The position numbers and the translations under genes were made by a program. From NCBI GenBank assembly GCA_019751475.1, contig JAIENH010000115.1:1-6237 (forward strand): 6,237 nt of DNA, written 5' to 3'. The notes beneath the pieces are model-generated. The model searched no databases. It worked only from the letters and a program-made list of their open reading frames with translations, and was not told where the DNA came from. The DNA comes from Cyclobacteriaceae bacterium (lineage in GTDB: Bacteria > Bacteroidota > Bacteroidia > Cytophagales > Cyclobacteriaceae). How positions within the stretch are numbered: position 1 is the stretch's first letter; each line of letters opens with the position of its first letter. Shown piece by piece: positions 5,387 through 6,237 of the stretch.

Positions 5387-5839
5387 ATGAGCCATTCGTA
5401 TTGCAAGATCTGGCTGCATCTCATTTTCTCCACCAAATGCCGGGAGCCGCTAATTCATGCTTCGATCGAACAAAAAATATACGAACATATGCGTCAGCAA
5501 TTGCTCGATATGCAATGCACTGTGCGCATCATCAACGGTATGCCCGATCACGTGCATATTCTATTTCTTCAAAACCCCAAGCTTGCCATTACCGATGTAG
5601 TGAAGCAGGTAAAGGGGAACACATCCCATTGGATTAATCAGGAAAACCTCATCCCGGAGAAATTTGGATGGCAGACTGGCTATGGCATTTTTTCCGTGAG
5701 CGAGTCGCAATTAGATCGCGTCTACCATTATATCCGCAACCAAAAAGAGCATCATCGTGCAAAACCCTTTGCGGACGAATACGATGAATTTGTATTGGCC
5801 CACGGCCTCACCATTAATAAAGAGCAGGATGATGAATGA
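5387..5839 (+). CDS. IS200-like/REP-associated tyrosine transposase (Y1_Tnp, HUH)
   Basis: 150 residues, the normal full length for this family. HUH transposases cut and join single-stranded DNA through a tyrosine. The visible active-site parts are the histidine pair in MPDHVHILF (His55 and His57) and the nucleophile region YHYIRNQKEHH (Tyr115, with Gln119 four residues later). This spacing matches Tyr127 and Gln131 of the IS608 enzyme. The segment WQTGYGIFSVSESQLDRV (95-112) is typical of the small Bacteroidota members. The N-terminal strand KIWLHLIFSTK is the expected opening of the fold. All catalytic residues are intact, so it could be active. The flanking palindromes are probably its substrates. 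RAYTs are often single-copy domesticated genes whereas IS200 elements are multicopy, and which this is cannot be decided from one window. Confidence 0.93.
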   Translation: MSHSYCKIWLHLIFSTKCREPLIHASIEQKIYEHMRQQLLDMQCTVRIINGMPDHVHILFLQNPKLAITDVVKQVKGNTSHWINQENLIPEKFGWQTGYGIFSVSESQLDRVYHYIRNQKEHHRAKPFADEYDEFVLAHGLTINKEQDDE

Positions 5840-5855
5840 AATGCCCACCACCCAT

Positions 5856-5894
5856 TATCACCAGCCAGGGGTTTAAACCCCTGGCTGGTGATGA
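5856..5894. repeat. Right palindromic element, perfect over 36 bp
   Basis: Positions 5857-5892 form a perfect 36-bp palindrome centred between 5874 and 5875 (TTTAAA). Each arm runs ATCACCAGCCAGGGG inward. One more pair (5855 with 5894) follows after a T-G mismatch. It lies 17 bp after the transposase stop and 3 bp beyond the stop of the permease fragment that converges on it. Neither side is followed by a T-run, so it is not a classic intrinsic terminator, though it could still hinder transcription or protect 3' ends. It is nearly identical to the left element. Confidence 0.9.
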
Positions 5895-5895
5895 C

Positions 5896-6213
5896 CTACT
5901 CATCCCTCAGCACATCCACAGGATTCGTGCGTGCTGCCTTCACGGAATGATAGCTGGTAATGAGCATGGCGGCCAGCAACGTGCTTAGCCCGGCCGTTGC
6001 AAATATCCACCACGAGGGCGTGACCTTATAAGCAAATGCGTCTAGCCATTGTTGCATGAGCCAATACGCAAACGGAGCACCAATCGCGAAAGCAATGACA
6101 ATCAGTTTAGTGTAGCCGCTGGAAATCATCGTGAGGATATTCCAAACCGATGCGCCTGCCACTTTCCGGACCCATCCGGCGTAGCTAAAAACCATTTCCA
6201 GCGCCGGGCGCAA
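5896..6213 (-). CDS. C-terminal fragment of an FtsX-type (MacB-like) ABC permease, probably broken
   Basis: About 105 codons of the second FtsX domain of a large ABC permease. VRKVAGASVWNIL (residues 15-27) is the coupling segment that follows the third-last membrane helix, usually as EIGVRKVLGAS. Two further helices follow: about 36-55 (LIVIAFAIGAPFAYWLM) and about 68-86 (WWIFATAGLSTLLAAMLIT). The ending SVKAARTNPVDVLRDE is the family's standard C-terminus, so the stop is genuine. Full-length relatives have about 800 residues. Upstream the frame is closed by TAG at 6217-6219, and the residues before VRKV (MVFSYAGW) lack the expected 'KEIG'. No good start exists: only a TTG at 6213 and an ATG at 6195 within unrelated-looking sequence. 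A pseudogene, a frameshift or a sequence error near the window edge would all fit. Confidence 0.75.
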   Translation of the reverse strand: MRPALEMVFSYAGWVRKVAGASVWNILTMISSGYTKLIVIAFAIGAPFAYWLMQQWLDAFAYKVTPSWWIFATAGLSTLLAAMLITSYHSVKAARTNPVDVLRDE

Positions 6214-6237
6214 GGTCTATACTGCCGCAGCTTTTAT

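Larger units (their letters stand above)
5255..5894 (+). mobile_element. IS200-like/RAYT transposase unit bounded by palindromes
   Basis: The unit spans about 640 bp: a left palindromic element, a structured leader, one HUH tyrosine transposase gene, and a near-identical right palindromic element. Small single-strand transposons of the IS200/IS605 family carry hairpins near both ends and make no target duplications; REP-associated transposases (RAYTs) are flanked by REP palindromes in the same way. No tnpB gene is present. The exact ends cannot be fixed because cleavage sites and guide tetranucleotides are not recognisable by eye. It lies neatly between the AraC gene and the FtsX-type gene. 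Confidence 0.7.

Noticed and set aside
5314..5637. Plus-strand open frame of about 107 codons overlapping the transposase start
   Set aside because: It begins in the repeat hairpins and runs in a different frame through the conserved transposase HUH region.
5857..5892. Right palindrome as an intrinsic terminator
   Set aside because: No T-run follows the stem on either strand, so the classic rho-independent signature is missing.
5255..5894. CRISPR-like array formed by the two palindromic elements
   Set aside because: There are only two copies, separated by a complete gene; no regular spacers or cas genes are present.

Overview
The window reads as chromosomal DNA of a member of the Bacteroidota, most likely the Cytophagales or a near relative. 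The pointers are protein-family style: a short Crp/Fnr regulator ending right after its helix-turn-helix, an AraC regulator with a DUF6597-like N-terminus, a lipoprotein whose mature end is Cys-Lys-Lys-Asp-Asp, a small HUH transposase of the kind common in this phylum, and the C-terminus of a large FtsX-type ABC permease. Few starts carry a clear Shine-Dalgarno sequence, which also fits. No ribosomal RNA, tRNA or CRISPR array is visible, so the placement is an inference.

Layout. At the left, a Crp/Fnr regulator (minus strand, 141-707) ends before a hairpin with a T-run (31-71) that looks like its terminator. A 196-bp intergenic region with a 12-bp palindrome and a degenerate CTTTGTG-type repeat separates it from a divergent bleomycin-resistance-like VOC protein (plus strand, 904-1260). 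That gene meets a minus-strand exported protein of metallo-beta-lactamase-like fold (1266-2423) tail to tail, 5 bp apart. The exported protein has lost most of the expected metal ligands.

From 5187 down to 2572 five genes run on the minus strand: an AraC-family regulator, a four-helix membrane protein, an MmpS-like lipoprotein, a DoxX-like membrane protein and a secreted DUF3237 protein. The last three are 21 and 13 bp apart and are probably one transcription unit. The AraC gene may control this envelope-directed set, but nothing in the sequence proves it.

At the right, a small IS200-like/RAYT tyrosine transposase (plus strand, 5387-5839) lies between two nearly identical 38-39 nt palindromic elements (5255-5292 and 5856-5894). 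Its leader holds two further stem-loops. The right palindrome is perfect over 36 bp and begins 3 bp after the stop codon of an FtsX-type permease fragment (minus strand, 5896-6213). That fragment is interrupted upstream by an in-frame stop and an abnormal junction. The transposase-palindrome unit is the most distinctive structure here: either a complete small single-strand transposon or a REP-type 'REPtron'. I see no wholly new defence or metabolic system. The other points of interest are the degenerate metallo-beta-lactamase-like protein and an MmpS-like lipoprotein without a visible MmpL partner.
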